From contig NC_133770.1 in NCBI RefSeq assembly GCF_003597395.2, forward strand, positions 6,655,300 through 6,719,299: 64,000 nt of DNA, given 5' to 3'. The first letter of the stretch is position 1; each line of letters starts with the position of its first letter. The notes under the pieces were generated by a model. The model did not search any database, was not told the DNA's origin, and was given only the letters and a program-made list of their open reading frames with translations. Made by a program: the position numbers and the translations under genes. This DNA is from Chelonoidis abingdonii. Lineage: Eukaryota > Chordata > Testudines > Testudinidae. Below are positions 19,620 through 31,254 of this stretch, one piece after another.

Positions 19620-19875
19620 TGAGATGCCTAGTCTTATGGTTAAACACCGGCTGGGGTCTCAGGAGATCTGACTTCAATTCCTGGCTGCTACCGACACCTT
19701 GTGTGACCCTAGGCAAAATATTGAATCTCTGTCTTGGCTTCAGTTCCCCCATCACCATAACGCGGGCAGTAATACTTCTTTTGTCGGTCTTGTCTATTTA
19801 GACCAAAAGTTCTTGTGGGCAGGGACTGATTTTCATGGTCTGCAATGGGGCGTGTTGTGATAATTGGGGCTACAA
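19620..19875 (+). mobile_element. MIR-like SINE with tail module
   Basis: Contains head (GAGATGCCTAGTCTTATGG), core (GACTTCAATTCCTGGCTGC, TGTGTGACCCTAGGCAAA) and tail (GTTCTTGTGGGCAGGGAC, GCAATGGGGC). All parts are in plus-strand order, so this is a nearly complete, diverged copy. Confidence 0.8.
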
Positions 19876-20990
19876 ATTTACTCGGACTGTCAGCTCCCCA
19901 GTGAAAAGTGAGTGTGAGTTCATCAGATGTCAGAATAACTGATAACTACAACAGTTGATGGGAAAAGGGACATAATTCAAGGACTGCGTTAATCTTATGC
20001 TAGGTAAACAAGAAACGTATAGAACCAGAAATTGGTGAACCAGAACTGGTGTGTCAGAAACTAGCTCACTTGGTGGACAACATAATGAGAGGACAGGCTG
20101 CTCCACTCGTCGCTTCCCCTTTGGGGTCTTCAAAAAAGGACTTTGGGGGGGTGAAGCTGGCAAACTGCAATGCTGGTTGGCTAAAAGATGAGAGAAAGGG
20201 AAGGAGTGAGCTTCACCATCCTGGCTGCCATTCCTAGGTCTCCTGTGACCCCCAAACATTTTCATCCTAGTCCTGAGAGATGTCCTGACCTTGCTGGGCC
20301 AGAGAGACAATATCACCCCTTCCACTGGCTCTGGCTAAATCCTGAATATCACCGAGGATGTGAGATTTTGTCATCCCTCCCTGCCGTGTGTTCTTTTCCA
20401 TCCGCACCTTGTTTCTTCTCTTTTCTGTCCTTCTCCTTTTGCCTTCTGCCTAATCAGAGTCTGGCTGAGCCCAGCCAAGACTGCAATACTGTTGTAAGCC
20501 CGTGATCAGAAAGAGGCAGCTGATTGGACAGTGGGCCGGGCCTGGGTCTTTCTAGGAGTGAGTTTGCAAAAGCTCGTCAACACCAGAGAGAGAAGCTGCA
20601 TTTTTCTCTTTGCTGGTCTTTTCTCTGCCCTTTTGTGTGTGGTTGTCTTGTTTTGTCTTCTTGGGAAAGGGGATCAAAGTTGAATAATGACAGCAACAAC
20701 AACAGCTGCAGCCCTTCTCAACAACTTCTTCTCTTCTCCTCAAAAAGATTTTTGATACCATCGAAGAGGCTGTCAAACAAGGGGCGCCTTCCTTCTAAAG
20801 ATTCTCTCCAGCAAATGGGAAAGGGAACAAGGGAGGTTGTTAAAATGAAAGCCTTATTTCATCCTTTACAATTCAAAGGCTTTACCTGTTGTTCCTTCTT
20901 TTCTGCATATTTAATAAAAAGTTAAAAAGATGTTGAATGTATTTGCCATGGTACTCAGCAGGCGGAGATCCCCATATGGCAAACTCTGGA
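19876..20990. other. unclassified 1.1 kb region
   Basis: No domain or TIR is visible. It has a CAACAACAACAGCTGCAG stretch at about 20694 and an AATAAA at 20913-20918 with a purine-rich interior. Its texture suggests a non-coding dispersed repeat such as an LTR, but I cannot support a class from the sequence. Frames of 105-133 codons are not convincing. Confidence 0.3.
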
Positions 20991-23054
20991 CCTTGTTGAA
21001 CACTTTTTAATTTTGGACGGTGACTGGGTTATATTAGCACCTTTGACTCTTTGGGCCCATTAATTCCATCAAAATCAATACTAACAGCCTCAATCTTGGC
21101 CCGGAGCCTGTTCTACAAACCAGATCAACCGTCCCTAAATCTGATAAAACTTGTCCAAGCTGCGAATGCTGTTCTTCTCAGAACTCCAGACCATCGTCTA
21201 TTCCTGGGAGAATCTCACTTGGCAGGCTTCCGCACCCAGCCCTCTGCTAATTGTACGGTACTATTTACTGCCTTTCCAAGGCCGAGAGATTGTAAAGTGG
21301 TTTTGGAATTCTTGCCAGAAACAAAGACTTTTTCTATAGAAGGACTTTGTCTGCCCTAAACTGACTGGCACATTCTCTGGCTTGAGAAGTCAAACTTCCT
21401 GCTGGATTTGACTTTACCTTGTAAACGTTAGTCTCGGAAGATAGGGGAACAGAATGTGGTCCTTCTGCCAACATATTCAGACCTTCAGTGCCAAGAATGA
21501 AACTCTTCAGCAATGATCTGCAAAGAGTCCAATATTGTTTGTAATACTGGAGTAAGATGAGACAGGGCTTCAAACGGGGATCGTTACTTCCATACATGCT
21601 ATACCTCTCGCCTAATTCAGACCTGAGTAAAATAAAGGCTCCTTAATGCAAGAAATACCAGGTGCACATACAACCCAACTACCATAAACATACTCCATGG
21701 GGACACCGCGTCACAAAGATTACAGAGACTCCTTGTCAGGATGCCGGCTGCCCCAGAACAGGGACAGCCAAGAACAGCATATGCTTGCTCAGAGTCGCAC
21801 ACAGGACCGCACTTTCTCTCCTCTCCCCTCTCTCTGTCTTTCAGAATTTTTTCCGTAGATTCCTGCTGGCACACAGCAGGCCTGACCCAAAGCCCATGGC
21901 ACGCAAAGGGAATCTTTTTCGCTGACTGCAGTGGGCTTTGGAGCAGGTCCACGGTGCTATGAAATTGATCAGAGAGGGCAGTGTTAGCAGCAGCTTCCTG
22001 GAGCTACTGTTTAAACAGGCCACTAGGGGCCTTATTGGGGGAAATATAAAAGCTCTAAGAGCTATTAGGCATTAGCGTTCACCCAGTCATTCACCCTCAG
22101 GCTGTTATCCTCAGGGTCTGTACATTCAGCACAATGGAGCAATGGCGAATGTTAGGCTCAAATTTTAGATGGATTGGGCCAAAATTCGAGTGTGTGTCCA
22201 CCACCCTCACCATACTATAGATAATTGGATCATCCTTGTCACAACCTTTGCCATTCAGAAGTTGCTCAGGCAATGAGGGGCTTCTGTGTGCGCGAATGTG
22301 TGCCATGACTTTAACGGATACTGGGTAGATTCAGGGACCGAAGAGACTAGAACTGGCAATGGATCTCCAATAGACAGAACATGAATGCTTGCTAAGACTC
22401 AATGCAGTCTGCAATTTGTGGATACAGCTATTAACTCTTATTCTTATTAGAGCTGATCTGAAAATGGGCTGAGGGGGAATTCCTCCCAGATCTGTCCCCC
22501 TTTGGGGCAAACTTTGAAATTTTGATCCCTCCAGAATGTCAACGTTTTGACCTGGTCTAATTTTATTATTTCCCAAACTAAGAAAGTTCCTGCCCTGAAA
22601 AGTCTACAAATGATCTCTCCAGTCATGTAAAGAGTTACCCTAGTGTAAGCTTTGGGTGGGTTAGACTTCACTGCCCCTCTTCTAGAGCTGCAACACAATT
22701 TCTATAGAAAAACACACGGTGACACAGAATTCAATCACCGAGGATTCTCAGCAGTGATTGCATAGGGTCCACCTCCCCACAATCAAGTCCAAAAAGAACA
22801 AGAGGAATAAACGTCATTTTTCAGTACCAATTTTTTTAAGTTGTAGAATGATAAAGAAATATAACAATAGTAGCTTAATTTTGACTACACAACAAGACTA
22901 CTTTGTAACCCACATACATTATCTTTGCAGTCAGACCTAAATATAAAGAAGAGAAACAAATTAAATCTCAACAGGTAGGTCTCCATAGAAACACAGAAGT
23001 GATGCAGAGTGCCAAAAGGGAAATTTGAGTTCACCCAAGTTTCAGTTCATCAAC
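20991..23054. other. single-copy DNA, no gene recognised
   Basis: Two kilobases without a nameable repeat. Short frames up to 111 codons on both strands lack motifs. Palindromic words near 22300-22450 are too weak to call. Confidence 0.3.
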
Positions 23055-23430
23055 TGTTGGAAGTGGACAACAGGGGGGATGGATCACTCAATAATTGTGC
23101 TGTTCTGTTCATTCCCTCTGAATCACCTGGCACTGGCCATTGTCAGAAGACAGGATATTGCGCTAGAATCTCAAACTTCTGTATTGGTGACCCCTTTCCC
23201 ACAGCGAGCCTATGAGTGCGACCTCCACTTATAAAGTAAAACCATTTTTTTTTTATTTAACACTATTATGAATGCTGGAGGTGAAGTGGGGTTTGGGGTG
23301 GAGGCTGCCAGCTCGCGACCCCCTAAGTAAAAACTTGCGGCCCTTTGAGAGGTCATGACCCCCAGTTTGAGAACCCCCTGTGCTAGATGGACCATTGGTC
23401 TGACCCAGTATGGCCATTCTTATCTTCTTA
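23055..23430 (+). mobile_element. CR1 LINE 3' end split by a hAT MITE
   Basis: CR1 text (GGGATGGATCACTCAATAAT, CATTCCCTCTGAATCACC, GTCAGAAGACAGGATATT) stops at 23168 and resumes at 23380 with GTGCTAGATGGACCATTGG and TGACCCAGTATGGCC. The break lies inside GGGCTAGATGG of the CR1 consensus seen at 14880. Confidence 0.9.
23169..23379 (+). mobile_element. hAT MITE, CAGTGGTTCTCAA family, inside CR1
   Basis: Matches the sister copy at 23892 along its length (GGTGACCCCTTTC, ATGAATGCTGGAGG, GGGGTTTGGGGTGGAGGCTG, CAGTTTGAGAACCCC). The first 7 or so bases of the left end are missing. TSDs are GCGCTAGA (23161-23168) and GTGCTAGA (23380-23387), differing by one CpG transition. Confidence 0.9.
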
Positions 23431-23891
23431 ATAACATCTTCCCTCCTCTTGCTTGCAGAACTCTCCAACTGGAATCCACGCAGACTCTTCCTCCTCCTCT
23501 GCTGGACTGTGGAGTCACTCAATCAGCTAGTCAACTAATTAATTAACCAACCAATTGGTATTAAGTATATACATGAAAAACCCTACTGCGAAATGCTTCA
23601 GAGCTAGGGGAAACCAGCCTGCTTTCTGCTCCTGTGGCTGAGCCTCTCCCAACCCAATGCATGCAGGTCATGTGTCCTTTTTTAAAGCAGCTGCCCTTGC
23701 TATTTGCCCTCAATGGGGTGTATTAATCCAGCTACAAAAAGTCTATAGAGCATGCCCAGAACTATCACACCCAGTTCCAGAAACATCTGGGTGTGGAGTG
23801 CTAAGAGTGCACCTGTCTAGGAACAATGACCCAGACAAAATCATTCCTCCCCTCTCCTTGCTAGAGCTCTTGAAGAGATAGCTCCCTATTG
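23431..23891. other. single-copy DNA, no gene recognised
   Basis: No gene or repeat recognised between the two sister hAT copies. Confidence 0.35.
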
Positions 23892-24113
23892 CAGTGGTTC
23901 TCAAACTTTTGTCCTGGTGACCCCTTTCACATAGCAAGCCTCTGAGTGTGACCTCTGCCCCCTATAACTTAAAAACACTGTTTATATATTTAACACCATT
24001 ATAAATGCTGGAGGCAGAGCAGGGTTTGGGGTGGAGGCTGACAGCTCACGACCCCCCATGTAATAACCTCGCGACCCCCTGAGGGGTCATGAGCCCCAGT
24101 TTGAGAATCCCTG
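23892..24113 (+). mobile_element. hAT MITE, CAGTGGTTCTCAA family, complete
   Basis: Starts CAGTGGTTCTCAAACTTTTG and ends CAGTTTGAGAATCCCTG, good terminal inverted repeats. Flanks CCCTATTG and CCCTACTG match at 7 of 8. The 222-bp body has no coding capacity. Confidence 0.92.
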
Positions 24114-24136
24114 CCCTACTGGGAAATGGACATGGG

Positions 24137-24250
24137 GGTTACAGCAGCACCACAGAACCACACTCATGGACCAGGACCCCATTGTGCTAGGCACTGTATG
24201 AACACAGAACAAAAAAACAGTCCCTGCCCCCGAAGAACTTACAAGTCAGA
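24137..24250 (-). mobile_element. MIR-like SINE, 3' tail
   Basis: Plus-strand ACTCATGGACCAGGACCCC, ATTGTGCTAGGCACTGTATG and AACAGTCCCTGCCCC is the reverse complement of the SINE tail seen at 10355 and 60395. Confidence 0.85.
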
Positions 24251-24289
24251 CTTGAGCACGTGGTTAACTTTAAGCCTTTCCAATGATTT

Positions 24290-24350
24290 AAGAACATAGG
24301 ACTGGAAGGGCCTCCTGGGTCAATGAGTCCAGTCCCTTGCTATGGCAGGC
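24290..24350 (-). mobile_element. short CR1 fragment
   Basis: AGAACATAGGACTGGAAGGG followed by TCCAGTCCCTTGC is a reverse-complement CR1 3' end, only about 60 bp. A 17-bp direct duplication, CTGGCTCCTACAAAGTG, lies just beyond at about 24376-24410. Confidence 0.6.
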
Positions 24351-24527
24351 CTAATATCAGACCTGCTGTGGAACTGGCTCCTACAAAGTGCTGGCTCCTA
24401 CAAAGTGCTGAGTTCTCTCCCCAGCCCCGGCTCTGATCCAGCAAAAAGCATGTCAACCCACAGGGCACCTGTGCTGAAAGTGACATGGGTGCCTTTGATG
24501 ATCAGACACTAGGGTTCTTAGCCCTAC

Positions 24528-24660
24528 AGCTGCTCAGAAAATTTTCCATCAACAGTTTTTTTAATGGAAAAAATGATTTTTCAACCAAAGGGAATTTTTT
24601 GTGTGTGTGGAAATATTTCTGTTTTTATTGAAACATTTTTTTTCTGTAAGCAGAAATCTT
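24528..24660. repeat. W-rich AGAGCTGG-class fragment
   Basis: CAGCTGCTCAGAAAATTTTCC and subsequent AAAAATGATTTTTC and GAATTTTTTG words recall the element at 7007. No second end was found. Confidence 0.4.
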
Positions 24661-24747
24661 TCTTTATAAACCCCAAATATTTAATCAATCTTTCTTTCTT
24701 TCTTTCTCTTTGCAGTGAACCTGAATATTTTCATTTTCATCAAGTAT

Positions 24748-24835
24748 CAGGAGGTACCTTAAAGACCTTAAAGACTAACAGATGTATTTGGGCCTACGGT
24801 TTTGTGGGTAAAAACCCCACTTCTTCAGATGCATG
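24748..24835. repeat. possible dispersed-repeat fragment
   Basis: Contains CTTAAAGACTAACAGATG and CACTTCTTCAGATGCATGG. From memory these words resemble an abundant turtle repeat, but nothing in this window confirms it. Confidence 0.35.
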
Positions 24836-25800
24836 GAGATATTTAATTTTCATCGACCTTTTCCCTAGGGGCAAAAGAAAAGTCACGCCCCAGCCAGCTC
24901 CGTTCAGCAGCACCTTGTAGGCTGGAGCGCATCATCAGGTGGAGAAGGGAACGGAGAGGGAGAACAAAAGCGGGAAATATCACTTTGCGCTTGCCCTGCA
25001 AGGACTGGACTACAGCATTATGCCAATAGGTGGGTTTTGAAATTCAATTCAGAGTCCACAGATTACTTAGGTGACTAACTGGGTGCTGCAGCGTAATTCA
25101 CACTCATCCAGAGCAGCAGCACTAAACTCTGAAATACTTTCCACAGTTACTTTACCTATGTCTACCAACAGGTGTCCTTCACACTCAATCTGCTCCAAAA
25201 GCAAATAGTATTCACAGCTCATTGATGCTTGGCTGGAAGTGGAGGCCGAGGGAAGGCTGGGTAAGAATCAGTGAGCATCGCTGCCTCAGTGATGATATGC
25301 CTACCAAGGAATGGTCTTAAATTGGAGGGGTAGCCAGAAAAATGTCTGTCAAAATGACACTGTGAATCCCCTGTGTATTTTCTTTCAAGGGTTCCCTATC
25401 AGGTTTCATTTGATAAGTCACAAGATTGTTTCTTTCTCCCCACTGGGTTGGGGCTGGGATTTGGGCACAACGAGCCCCCTTTCGGACTCTCACATCAGCA
25501 TCTGTCGTCAAGGTGCTTCACTGGCATGCACAGAGTGACCGACCATTTCATGGATGACACCTGAGCCAGAAGAGAACCCAGCTCACTACAGAGAGCCCAG
25601 TAGGCATAGAATCTTTCTATCTCCATCCTCACCCTGTCTGACTAGAATAAGGACTGTGGGGTGCTCAGATCCTATGGGGTGCTCAGATCCTATAGTCAAG
25701 GGGGCCAGATAAGTACCTCAGATAGATTTTAAAATCTGGAAAATATAATCACATTTGGAAATGTGTCACAACTAGACCAGCTATAATCATAATTCTTTGA
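24836..25800. other. single-copy DNA, no gene recognised
   Basis: No gene or transposon recognised. An 18-bp tandem duplication (GGGGTGCTCAGATCCTAT) occupies 25658-25693. Confidence 0.35.
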
Positions 25801-26515
25801 GCTATTGTTACCCGGGGTTCTTTCAACCCAAAGCTCTTGGTAACTTTACACTGTGCAAGGTGGTGTCAGGAAATAAATCAGGGGAGACATGGCTGTCCGA
25901 CCAATGGCACAAACAGGACAACACAAGAGTGCTTTCACTTCAGGCTAAACTTTACTTAGTCTCAAGCACTTACACACATCTGCAACAAGTTGTAAAACAT
26001 CCCTAACCCTTGATAATTACCAAAGCTGAGTGTGGCTTTCGAGTGATACAGTGGCAGCCCGTTTGCTGCTGGGGAACACAAGATGCATCCAGAGGGAGAG
26101 GTCAGTCCCGAAATGAGTCCCACCCATCTCAAGCTTTTTCCCCTTATTTATACATTAGTAATTAAAGAAACCTTGTTAAGTAAGCAGTTTTAAGCAAGAG
26201 GTCCCTTCTGATTATTGATGAATCAGGTGTGGGTCTTTCCAGGGCCTACAGCCTTGAGATCTCAATCGACATTCCTGGGGCATATCCTACTCCTTCAAAA
26301 TCATATATCAGCAACTTCAACCCAATTCCTATCAGGAAGGGCGTGGGGTCAAGCTGCGCTTTCAGTGACACTCTAAATCCCCTCTCCCCTCCTGCCTTGG
26401 TCAAGCTGAGACTTGCTTTTAACAGCTTGCTGACTAGGCTGTCTTTAACAATAAGCCATAGTGGTTTCAAGCACTTTACTGGTTTGCCAAAGTCTCTCCG
26501 TACACTATGACCAAT
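25801..26515 (-). mobile_element. probable solo LTR, minus strand
   Basis: On the minus strand a TATA box (TATAAATA, plus 26145-26152) stands downstream of a roughly 360-bp U3-like stretch. The final part carries AATAAATC-type words near plus 25870. Layout and lack of coding sequence suit an LTR. I recall similar sequence as an abundant turtle LTR, but borders and TSD could not be fixed here. No primer-binding site is evident, so it is probably solo or partial. Confidence 0.5.
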
Positions 26516-27499
26516 CATGATGCCACCAGCAGGGGACCGTGGGCCAAATTATTTAATAGAGATTCAGCAATTCACTCCTGCTGTGGATCTGCCCCTGTAG
26601 CACACGAAAAGAACAAAGATACTGGTTTAGGCAAATATCCCTATAGCATGTAAACCAGGACAGAATGAAAAACTCGCTAGGACATGTATGTAAAATGGTC
26701 GCTAAAAAAGAACCTCTTCAAAGTGTTCATGAGATCATGATGGCTTTTTGGTTGTTTCCACCATACAAATTGTTCTTATAATCAATAGATAAGCAGTCCA
26801 TTAATTTCAATGGCTGCATAAAGTTAATGTTGAGGAACAGGATTTGGTTATATAGTAAGGAAGGTTTAATAGGGTGGCGATAACTCTTTTGCAGTATAAG
26901 TAAATATTATTCATTCATTGCAATGAGATTTGCTAATAAAACTAATGCACAAAGCCAAGACTCACTCACACAGAGAGAACGCTGTAATACGACCAGCTAA
27001 ATCCTGTTGCACGTACACAAAATCTGGGGGGAGATGGTGTAAATTGGAATCACTCCAGTGACTCAGTACAGCTGTGCCAGTCACCAGTTACGGATCTGGG
27101 ACTCTGGATTCAATTGTTTCACTCTAACTCTCTGCATAAAGTTAACGGGCAAAAAAAGGAGTGCGTTCTGCGATTAGAAGATTTCTTTGTGGGGCTGCTA
27201 ACACATTTAGAACAGATATAAATGATGTAGTTGTGTACAAACCTCCAGAACAGGTGAGAGAGCATTGTCCTTTGAAGCATACGCCAACTACAGTAGCGTT
27301 GCCTCTGCCTGTCTACCCCATCCACTCTGCATCCCATTTCAACCCCCTTCTCCTGTCCTCTACTTCTGAATTTCAGTCTCCCTCCCCCGCTATTCAGTCT
27401 TTAACTCTGTCACTGCAATCCAGTACTTGATGAGGATTACACAGAAGGTCAGTGAGATGTCAGGTTACGCAGTGAGCTAGTCAATATTGGCGACACTTT
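26516..27499. other. single-copy DNA, no gene recognised
   Basis: Nothing nameable apart from weak palindromic MITE-like words (GGTGTAAATTGGAATCAC) at about 27035-27085. Confidence 0.35.
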
Positions 27500-27606
27500 G
27501 TTATTATTTATTTATTTGTATTACTGTCACACTCGGGAGCTCCCGCCCTGGACCAGGTTGTGCTAGTGCTGTACAACCTCAGAACAAAACAACAGCCCCT
27601 GCCTGT
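27500..27606 (-). mobile_element. MIR-like SINE, 3' tail
   Basis: Starts with TTATTATTTATTTATTTGTA, then TGGACCAGGTTGTGCTAGTG and AACAACAGCCCCTGCC: a reverse-complement SINE tail. Confidence 0.8.
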
Positions 27607-28764
27607 GACAGAGTTCTGGGTAACTGCAGCTGTACCAGCACTCTGATCACTGGGTCACCAATTACATCACCCTGAAGTAAAACTGAGGGGCAAAGCTGTG
27701 CCTAAGGGATAGATTGTGTTGGGCCGAGAGGAGCCTAGTAGCCCAGCAAGTAGAAAAGGCAGGAAGGCAGTGCTCAGGCAGGAAGAGAGAGGCTGGCAGA
27801 GGCAGGAGAGATCTCTTGGGGGAAGATACTCCCCTGTCTCCCGCCTCCTTGACTGAGTGAGCTAAGGATTGTATGCTGTGAAATATAAAGTTGTACACGT
27901 CTGTAAGGGTGGTGGGGAGAAGACTGTAAATCAGTTGCACAAGGAGTTTGACCCAAAGGTTTCCAAGCTGTTTGTGTCTAGAACAGAGACAAGAGCGAGG
28001 CAACGTGCTGTCACAGTGCCCCAAACAGCTGATGTGCTCTCTCTATCTCCCACCTGATTGCCATCTGGTTATGCACATTTTTTAGGTTCAGAACCAAAGG
28101 ATGGCCTGGCAACCCTGGAGAATCGTCATGCCGAAACGTGTGGGAGATCTGGTCACATTCCCTTCAGATATGGCTGGGTTAAAAATGAAAACTCACTACT
28201 GGACAATGCTCCGCCTGTCTGTCTGGGAGAGAGGAGAAGCTATGAAGCTGCAGCTGTGACATGAAAGTGAGTATGTACAATGGCACCGTCTTAGCATTTG
28301 ACCTTTGCCTTGAGCCAAAGCTGGGTCCTGTTGAAGTCAATGAGCATTTTAATGTCGACTTCAACGGGCTGGGGTCTGGCTGCTTGCTTAGATTCTGACT
28401 CTTCTCTGTGGCCCTTATTGAATGAAATCAGTGTTCACATTGCACTCCCTATCAGTACCCGGCCTGGGCCGGGGAAGCTAATGATCCAACCACTGAACCA
28501 AATACAGGGATGAATCCTGGTCACCTGCCACCTGAGGCACATTGCTCAGATGCTAAGAAGAAGAATGGAATACATTTCTGCTCCATTTTACTCCTTAGTC
28601 TACACAGCTCTAGGAGAAGGAGCTGGATTCATTCTGTATCATGCATAAGGACAGGCTTGCTAAGAAAATACTATGAACGGCGATGCCTCAGCTCGAAACC
28701 CAGTTCGACTTTCAGAGTACAGGGCCGGGAGCTGAGCCAGACTCATTAGTTCACTCTGGCTATA
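27607..28764. other. single-copy DNA with one palindromic relic
   Basis: A 120-codon minus-strand frame at 27662-28024 has no known motif. At 28313-28382 TCCTGTTGAAGTCAATGAGC and GACTTCAACGGGCTGGGG form an inverted pair typical of the palindromic MITEs here. Confidence 0.4.
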
Positions 28765-28857
28765 ATCCCTGTTGCACAGATGGGGAACTGAGGCACCAAG
28801 ATTGTGAGTTGCCAGGTACCCAAGTCCAAAGACAGCACCCTGACCACTGGACACAAT
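28765..28857 (-). mobile_element. MIR-like SINE core
   Basis: CCTGTTGCACAGATGGGGAA, CTGAGGCACCAAG and CACCCTGACCACTGGACAC are the reverse complement of the SINE core and head. Confidence 0.75.
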
Positions 28858-28864
28858 GAAAACT

Positions 28865-28965
28865 ATGAAACACCATGGGACAGATGCTCACCTAGTATAA
28901 ATCAAAGTTGCTTCTTTGAAGTCAGGGAGCCACATCAATTTACACCAGTGGATGATGTGGCTTCA
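28865..28965. mobile_element. palindromic MITE
   Basis: GCTCACCTAGTATAAATC at the left is mirrored by AATTTACACCAGTGGATGATG at the right, around TTTGAAGTCAGGGAGC. It is the same design as 40430-40515. Confidence 0.55.
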
Positions 28966-29399
28966 GGATTCCCTTTTTACAAGGATGCTTTTCACAGCAG
29001 AATGGCACTTTAAACTGTCTCTCATGCCAGCTGCCATTTTGGCTGCGAGGAGCAGCTTTTCAAAAAAATCAGTGTGCCGTTGATTGGCTTCTTATGGGAT
29101 GGGAAGGGAGCCAGAACCAGTCTGAAATCCCTTCCTTTTAGCTGAGCAATAGGTGGCTGAGACACACCATATACAAAAACCATTTCACTCGGGGCAGATC
29201 TTTGACCAGCATTCTGAGTGTGAAAAACAAGCTCCGTCACCGCGCTTTCATCCTGAATTTTGTTGTTTAAGAGACCTAATGATTCCTGGGTTGCTCTGAT
29301 ACTTGGATGGCAACTTGATGCCAACCCACTGGGTTGCTGGAATAGTGAAAAAGGAAAGTCACAAATAGGCTCCAAATAAATGATGCAAATTCACCCACA
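28966..29399. other. single-copy DNA, no gene recognised
   Basis: A 117-codon minus-strand frame at 29022-29375 has no recognisable feature. I leave it uncalled. Confidence 0.3.
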
Positions 29400-29690
29400 T
29401 TAAAAAATAGGGGATGCTCAGCATCTACCAGCCACAGTGATTCTAGCCCCAGAGCTGGCCACCAATCAGCTGTTTGACAGGTGCCGCGACTGCCTGCCGA
29501 TCAGCAGCTGGTGGGAGGCGCTTGAGGGAGGAGATGGAGAAGAGGGAGTGTTGGGGTGTGTGTGTGTCGGGGAAGGGGGAGGACTGGGGACAGAGCCTTG
29601 GGGGAAGAGGCTGAGTGAGAGCGGGGCCTTGGGGTATAGCGGGGGTGGAGCACCCACCAAGAAAAATAAAAGTCAGAATCTGGGTGTGGT
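29400..29690. mobile_element. GC-rich GGTGCTC-type DNA element
   Basis: GGATGCTCAGCATCTACCAG, CCAATCAGCTGTTTGAC and the right part GGAGCACCCACCAAGAAAAA match, loosely and in a related order, the element at 50711-50981 (GGGTGCTAAGCACCCAC, ATCAGCTG). Terminal repeats are eroded. Confidence 0.55.
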
Positions 29691-30014
29691 AGTGATTTTG
29701 TTGGTGGTTAGCTCAGCAGGTGTTAGTGTTTGGGAAAATGTTGCCTGATCCTGAAATATTAACACTACCTGTCCATCCGTCTGTACTTAAGTACTTCTCA
29801 TCACCGTAGTGTCTCGGCAAGTTATTGGCTATGCACTGTTTTGCTGTTTGAACCTTTCAGTTCTCCTGTCAGAGAGCACAGGCTGCCATGGGACCAATCA
29901 CGCCCTGCATATTGATTCTTTTCTTTGCTTCAATTCCTGGAGGAATCCTTAGGGAGGACGCCTGAGGTCTCCGTTTGGGTCAGGGGTTTTAACAACATTC
30001 TCAAGCCCAGTTGT
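29691..30014. other. single-copy DNA, no gene recognised
   Basis: Nothing recognised. Confidence 0.35.
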
Positions 30015-30125
30015 TACCATTATTACTATTTGTTTGTCTGCATTGTGGTAGCATTTAGGGGCTGCACATCAAGGATACATTGTGCTAGGTGCTGCTCAAG
30101 CACAGAAGGAAAGGGTGGCCCCCCG
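30015..30125 (-). mobile_element. MIR-like SINE, 3' tail
   Basis: Starts TTACCATTATTACTATTTG and contains ACATTGTGCTAGGTGCTG and AGGGTGGCCCCC, reverse complement of the SINE tail. Confidence 0.75.
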
Positions 30126-30159
30126 CCTCATAATGTATAATGGGTGGATGGCATAGACT

Positions 30160-30290
30160 CCAGAATATACTGGTTTTACATCTCTCACTAACACCAGTTT
30201 TACATCTGTGTAACCCCACTGAATTAAAAGGATTTACTGGTTTACACTGGTATGAGAGTTAGAATCAGATTAAAAAACTACTCGGTGACC
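30160..30290. repeat. palindromic MITE relic
   Basis: Repeated TTTTACATCTCTCAC / CAGTTTTACATCTGTGTAA words are mirrored by GGTTTACACTGGTATGAGAG at the right. Old copy with fuzzy borders. Confidence 0.45.
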
Positions 30291-30554
30291 AGATTTCATA
30301 TCCTTGCATGGGTCTTAACCGCAGCTGGTTGGACATTTTCCACTGAGGCTCATGCCCACTTAGGAGTTCCTGTCTGGGATAGCATGGCAGGGTTGAACTG
30401 GCACCAGAGACTCGGGGAGCCCATGCAGTGGCTCTGTGAAACAGACAGGACCATTGCTATTCACTGAAAAATGGCCGTTTGGGATCCCAGGGCTGGCTAG
30501 TCTCCTGGTCCCATGGCAGTCACGTCAGTTTCGTATTTCCTTTCAGAAGCATCC

Positions 30555-30628
30555 AGTGAAAGATATTACCTCACCCACCTTGTCTCTCCAATATCCTGGG
30601 ACCGACATGGCTACAGCTACACTGCATA
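30555..30628 (+). repeat. short dispersed-repeat fragment
   Basis: GATATTACCTCACCCACC, CCAATATCCTGGGACCGACA and ATGGCTACAGCTACACTGC. I recall the phrase from repeated turtle DNA, but the class is not visible from this piece. Confidence 0.4.
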
Positions 30629-31107
30629 CAAAAAAAATTGCCGAGACATTTCGGCAAATTTAATGGTGTGCCAAATGCGGAACGAACCCAAATTCTGAAA
30701 AAACAAATTTTCTCCCGAACTGAAAATCATGAGTTTTGTTCTTAACCTCTTTGTTTTACATATTTTCATCTTTTACAAGCCAAAAATATATCAATAGATC
30801 CCTAACAGACTTTTTGATCTCCTTGAAGCAGCTTGGGGTATGCTTTGCATTCAAGAACTATGCAAAAGAAATACATTTTGTATTATAATTTAAGATAGGC
30901 AGGAACCTGTAATTCTCAGTATTTAAGTAAACTGTCACAGTAGCTTCAGATGGGAAAGATTGCAATTTTTATTTCAGATTCTTAAAGTAGATCTTGGCCT
31001 TTCAGGCTTTGTTTTTGTTAATTATATCATTCCCCAGTGTTATCTTTTCAAAATTACCTTTTATCTGAATAAGATCCAGCCTTCTTATTATCTCATATTC
31101 TGTTCAA
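30629..31107. other. W-rich unclassified DNA
   Basis: The first 110 bp (ATTGCCGAGACATTTCGGC, ACAAATTTTCTCCCG) resembles the W-rich element class. The rest is AT-rich single-copy DNA. Confidence 0.35.
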
Positions 31108-31254
31108 TAGAAAAGACACACACAATACATTCAATCAATGGCTTGGTGTCATTAGCACAGCTCCCATTGGTGAAGTCTTTCACATCCACTCCTTCCGGGT
31201 TCTCTTGGTAGAAGACCTCCACGTTGCCACACTTCAGGTCCCCCTTGCTCTAAT
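31108..31254 (-). other. candidate terminal exon, gene unknown
   Basis: On the minus strand a pyrimidine-rich run and CTCATTAG (a good 3' splice site) are followed at about 31254 by an open stretch of some 50 codons ending in TAA near 31104. The peptide contains KGDLKCGNVEVFYQENPEG and DVKDFTNGSC. The composition looks protein-like (three cysteines, balanced charge), but I do not recognise the family. No good 5' splice site follows, so if real it would be a last coding exon. A chance frame remains possible. Confidence 0.25.

Noticed and set aside
25801..26515. An exact LTR boundary with TSD.
   Set aside because: Several TG and CA choices exist, and none gives a matching 4-6 bp flank, so only approximate limits are reported.
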